Shown one piece after another: positions 60,370 to 64,000 of a stretch of DNA of 64,000 nucleotides. Within the stretch, counting starts at the first letter, position 1. Each line of letters starts with the position of its first letter. The position numbers and the translations under genes are program-made. The notes beneath the pieces are model-generated. The model did not search any database and was not told the DNA's origin. It was given only the letters and a program-made list of their open reading frames with translations. The stretch lies in contig OY783205.1 of assembly GCA_963678705.1 (NCBI GenBank), positions 27,457,034-27,521,033 on the forward strand, in the 5' to 3' direction. Origin of the DNA: Panorpa germanica. Taxonomy: Eukaryota > Arthropoda > Insecta > Mecoptera > Panorpidae.

Positions 60370-61447
60370 GGTTTCTATCTTTCTATGACAAGGACAAAAT
60401 TGTCTTGAATAAAAATACTATAATAAAAATTTTCCGAGCAGAGTCAAATAGCATGATTAAAGAAAAAATGTGCGGTATCTTTAATATTAGATACATATAG
60501 CTCTGTGCTCGGAAAGGATACGGTTGTGTCAGGACCTTTAGAAAGATCTGTTTCTCCTTATGTACTTATAGAATAGTCTATTAATATACATCGCAAATAT
60601 AAATCTAAAAATAGTCTTTATAAAATTATAAATAAGGGTAAATATAAATAGGCGATGATCTGACTATTTTTAGATATCGTCCCATATATGCCAATCACCT
60701 AATAGGGGTGTAAATATACAGAGATTTATATGTAGATACCCGGCGTTGCCCGGGAAATTAATTTATTTATCACTGGAAAGAATGTAAGTGTTTTGTTGAT
60801 GTTAAATTCAGTTAACGTCAAAGTGATCTTCAATTTCAATTCGTTTTAATTAATGTACGAGTAAATTATATTCTAAAATTAATAAAATATAATAATCTAG
60901 CATCTATGAAAAGCTAAAAAGAGCTAAAGAAACAATGTTTGGAATGCTGAAAGTTACGATTCAAATGCGGTCCCCGGTCTTCAAGTCTCTGGTCCCTGGT
61001 CCCTCAACTAACAGTTAAAACGTCCCTCAAACAATACTGTATTCTATACTTCGATGTTATTAAGAGTTAAATTCGCTTAGCAATCCTATGTTGTATGTAT
61101 AATGTTGCCAAGCAACTTATATCTTATGAACATTGGTATAGAAGGTTGAAATATTAAATTAGAGTGAGTTGGGACTAGTTGGAACAGGCTGGCAGCGCAT
61201 GAGACCCAAAGATGTCCCTCTTCCCCTTTGCCTATCTGTTGTTTGACTGGCTGACAGTATGATAAGAGAAAGGCCAACGCGCTATAGCGGTTCTGTTGGA
61301 AATAACTTGGGTATGCTAGTAAGCTATGAGGCAAGAAGATGAATTAAGATTGTGTGAACCTTGGAGCGGATTTCGATTCAATTTTATTTTTATAAGAAGA
61401 AATATCGAAAAAAGTAAATAAAAGAAATATTTAAATGTATAACTCAC
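60370..61447. other. No gene supported
   Basis: Contains a 16-nt hairpin CCCGGCGTTGCCCGGG at 60739-60754. 61086-61334 is an 82-codon minus ORF in GC-richer DNA (IGKGEEGHLWVSCAASLFQL), immediately downstream of the candidate microexon but without a usable splice link. Confidence 0.4.
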
Positions 61448-61482
61448 CATCATGCTCTCGAACGGATGGCGGCCCAGATATT
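61448..61482 (-). CDS. 35-nt candidate microexon of an unidentified minus-strand gene
   Basis: On the minus strand a strong acceptor (CATCTTTTCATTTTCAG|AATATC) and a consensus donor (GATGATG|GTGAGT) bound 35 nt at ~55% GC. Two frames are open (ISGPPSVREHD or YLGRHPFESMM). At 35 nt it would shift the frame if skipped, unlike the 60-nt exon at 7.7 kb. Microexons of this kind are typical of large neuronal genes. No family could be named. Confidence 0.45.
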
Positions 61483-61755
61483 CTGAAAATGAAAAGATGT
61501 ATTTAATTATACATTAATCACCGTATTATTCAAGTATTAAACATGATTTAGCTTAAGGTGTCGGACATATTTAGCAACTTATTTACTTAAGTAGTCGAAT
61601 ATTGTTAGATGTAGATCTTTGAAAAGTGTGTAATGTTAAGCAGCCAAATTTTGAAAGCAAACCAAACTAAAAAATTGTATAAGACATGGAAGAATAAAGA
61701 TGCTTGTACAAATTCTCTCTTTATAAATTTCTTTGATTCTCTATATATAATAAGA

Positions 61756-61974
61756 TATAGTTCAAATTACGAGAGTTCGGCGGCGACTCATACTTAAAAC
61801 AAGTGTGCTGTATAAATTGCTGATACAACGAAATAGCACTGACTCACTTATTTTTCTATAAAGTATAAAGCAACGAATAAGATAAATTTCATTAGCGTTT
61901 TAATAGATTTATACGGCTCTTATAACCTCTTTTAAGTATGAGTTGCCGCAGATCTCTCGTAATTTGAACCATAG
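61756..61974 (+). mobile_element. MITE family C, copy 3
   Basis: 219 bp with long TIRs. The left end AGTTCAAATTACGAGAGTTC and the right end CTCTCGTAATTTGAACCAT are almost perfectly inverted. Same length class as the 17.9-kb copy. Confidence 0.87.
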
Positions 61975-63919
61975 TTCCAATTAAAGCGCGAAACATTTTA
62001 ATCAGTTGGTAAATGTTGTACTTTTAATGAATTAGATGGTGCTGTAGCACCACACGCTTTAGCATATTTGTTGTAAGTTCAAACTAGCTAGTTTTGGAAC
62101 ATACCTACTTCTCTTACATTATATACACGTGCGCATAGTATAGCTGGCAGTATATTCCTTGTTATAGCTGTTCTGTATTCGAGCTAGAGTGGGAAAGAGG
62201 CCATTCTCTAATACTACAAAATGAGACACATACACTTAAAACAAGTATACATATATTACGAACGTTTTCGAAATTTATACTTAAGGTTATATAAATTAAA
62301 TATTTGTTTAGGTAACTTTATTATAATTTCTCTATATTTTTATGTATATCTTTTTGTCTTTAAAAATGAATTATATATGTAAATACAGGTGTTTAACAAG
62401 CTAAAGGCATTATTCTGAATTGCATTAATTAGCGTCTAATATTTATAGACGATAAATGATGAAACTTCTATTTTATGTATTAACAAATATTATTTATTGT
62501 TATATTTATTTAAAAAAGTGTTATTCTAATAGTATTCGGAAACAAGTATACTCGTTTATATTTCGAACGTGGCCTTGTTGTATAAAAAATTCGGAGAGAA
62601 TATATATAATAGAGTGAGATAAATATATACGAGAGAACATAGACGCGATCTCACCTCATGTACAGCTGCCTTCGTTATATAGTTTGTTTCTATATAAATA
62701 TAGCCGTGGTATTATATACATATTTGTATATAATATAATGTAATATATAAAATGATAGAAAAAGATAGCAATACTTGAACCTCTCTTTTCATCAGTAAAA
62801 AACTAACACAAAGGTTTCCATTTGTAGAACTGGGTGTTTCTTCATCTAAATCTAACAATAAATGGCACATTTTAAAAAAATTAACATGGTATTACTAAAA
62901 TATTTCACAGCTCTTTAACGATTCAAGGATAAATGTATATATTAATATATGTTTTGCGTTTTTGTTACTAATTTGACGAATTCGTATTCGTATTTTTGTC
63001 CGAATTTCTAACCTATAAATTGTTAAAAATATTATAAAAATTTTGAAGGAAATTATTAAAGAAATGTTGAAATATATATTCATAAACACCCTGCTTTGCT
63101 TATCTATATATAACTTGGTTTTTGATATATACTTTTATATATTTATATACTAGAGGGGAAAACATCTTCGGGCGAAACATCTTTCCACAGCAGCGTTCGA
63201 CATGCAACTGAAAACTGAACGAAAATGATGCTATTTGGATAGTAAAAATAAAAGAAAAAAAAAAGCTCTATGACCGGACGGACAGCTTTGAGCTTTATAG
63301 AGTCTAAAGTTTTCGTTTGGTTGTGCAGATTGCATTAAAAAATAAATGTACGAGTTCGTTGTAACGCTACAAGAGCGCTGCTGTCGTCCTTGGCTACGAG
63401 ATGTGCGTTTTACTGACTGTAACGCTGTCGGCAATTCTTAGAAACTTAATTTTCAGCGGGATAAAGTAAAATATGAAATAAATGATAGATTATGCCAGTT
63501 GTTAATATTTTAAATCTATGCGATGTTTTTTAAAATTTCTTTTTAATTGATTATGTCCTTAAACAATCATAAAATTATTAGGCAGTGGTGTAGTTCACAT
63601 ATAAGAGGCTTCGACACCATAAAAATACTAACATAGTAGTACGTCGTCACTGATAAAACTTAACATCGGAAATAAACTAAAATTAAATAATTTAAATTAT
63701 AAAGTTTCACATTTTTTTATTGCAATTTTTTTTTCCTTTTTTGTTACTAGTCGCTGACAATATCCTACTAATTTTAGAAGTTGTTATGGTGTTGAAGCTT
63801 CATACGTACAATTTCATCTCAACTTCATTTTAAAGTAGAACATGCCTAGTTACACTACGAAATTATTATTGTACTCAATAAAGAGAGATTTTACCACCGG
63901 ACGTTTGGTCGCTTTATGT
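61975..63919. other. No gene supported
   Basis: AT-rich. 63140-63440 is slightly richer in GC with CGACATGC/GCGCTGCTGTCG strings, possibly a decayed repeat, and no credible ORF. Confidence 0.4.
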
Positions 63920-64000
63920 GTAGTCCAAATCACGATAGTTCGGCGGCGACTTATACTTAAAAGAGGTTATAAGAGCGGTATAAATCTATAATACGATAAT
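63920..64000 (-). mobile_element. MITE family C, copy 4 (cut by window end)
   Basis: TAGTCCAAATCACGATAGTT followed by CGGCGGCGACTTATACTTAA and the AGAGCGGTATAAATC block, i.e. the right half of the element in reverse orientation. The remainder lies outside the window. Confidence 0.85.

Noticed and set aside
1-64000. CRISPR arrays, prophage or integrated virus, bacterial operons
   Set aside because: No regularly spaced short repeats, capsid or polymerase genes, or bacterial gene organisation; retroelement pieces are non-LTR relics only.

Overview
This is an AT-rich (roughly 70% A+T) stretch of an animal nuclear genome. It is almost certainly an insect, and perhaps a hymenopteran, because the retrotransposon relics read like those common in ant and bee genomes; the order is a guess. 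Evidence for a eukaryote is direct: spliceosomal introns with GT/AG ends, a nuclear-type tRNA-Phe with internal pol III boxes, short-TIR DNA transposons, LINE 3' ends and tRNA-derived SINE remnants. No bacterial-style operon, CRISPR array or intact virus is visible.

The confidently readable genes lie in one island at 36.8-46.8 kb. In order they are tRNA-Phe(GAA) (+), mitochondrial ATP synthase subunit b (ATPsynB, +), mitochondrial ribosomal protein L54 (mRpL54, -, three exons), COX assembly factor COA1 (+), a secreted cysteine-rich DUF4789-type protein (+, three exons), holocytochrome c synthase (HCCS, +) and mitochondrial transcription factor B2 (mtTFB2, -, six exons). Five of the six protein genes are nuclear genes for mitochondrial proteins. 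They cover ATP synthase, the mitoribosome, complex IV assembly, cytochrome c maturation and mtDNA transcription. ATPsynB/mRpL54 and HCCS/mtTFB2 are convergent pairs, and mRpL54/COA1 share a 182-bp divergent promoter. A CpG-rich patch upstream of the tRNA carries NRF-1-like, E-box and CRE-like motifs.

The flanks (1-36 kb and 47-64 kb) look like intergenic or giant-intron DNA. They hold at least six dispersed repeat families: A, ~640 bp, TIR AATGGGCTTGTGTCCT, six copies; B, ~380 bp with an internal hairpin, three copies; C, ~200 bp with long TIRs, four copies; D, ~520 bp, an inverted pair; E, ~240 bp, two copies; F, ~280-335 bp, two copies. There are also three LINE 3' fragments, two tRNA-derived SINE remnants, small hairpins and microsatellites.

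Within those flanks are several GC-richer, exon-like islands that no repeat explains. Most lie on the minus strand: a 60-nt in-frame exon (7.7 kb), a 35-nt microexon (61.4 kb), exon-like ORFs at 0.3, 18.8 and 25.6 kb, and a recursive-splice-like site (15.4 kb). They suggest that one or more very large minus-strand genes may traverse the window, with the mitochondrial gene island nested in an intron. That is inference and needs RNA evidence.
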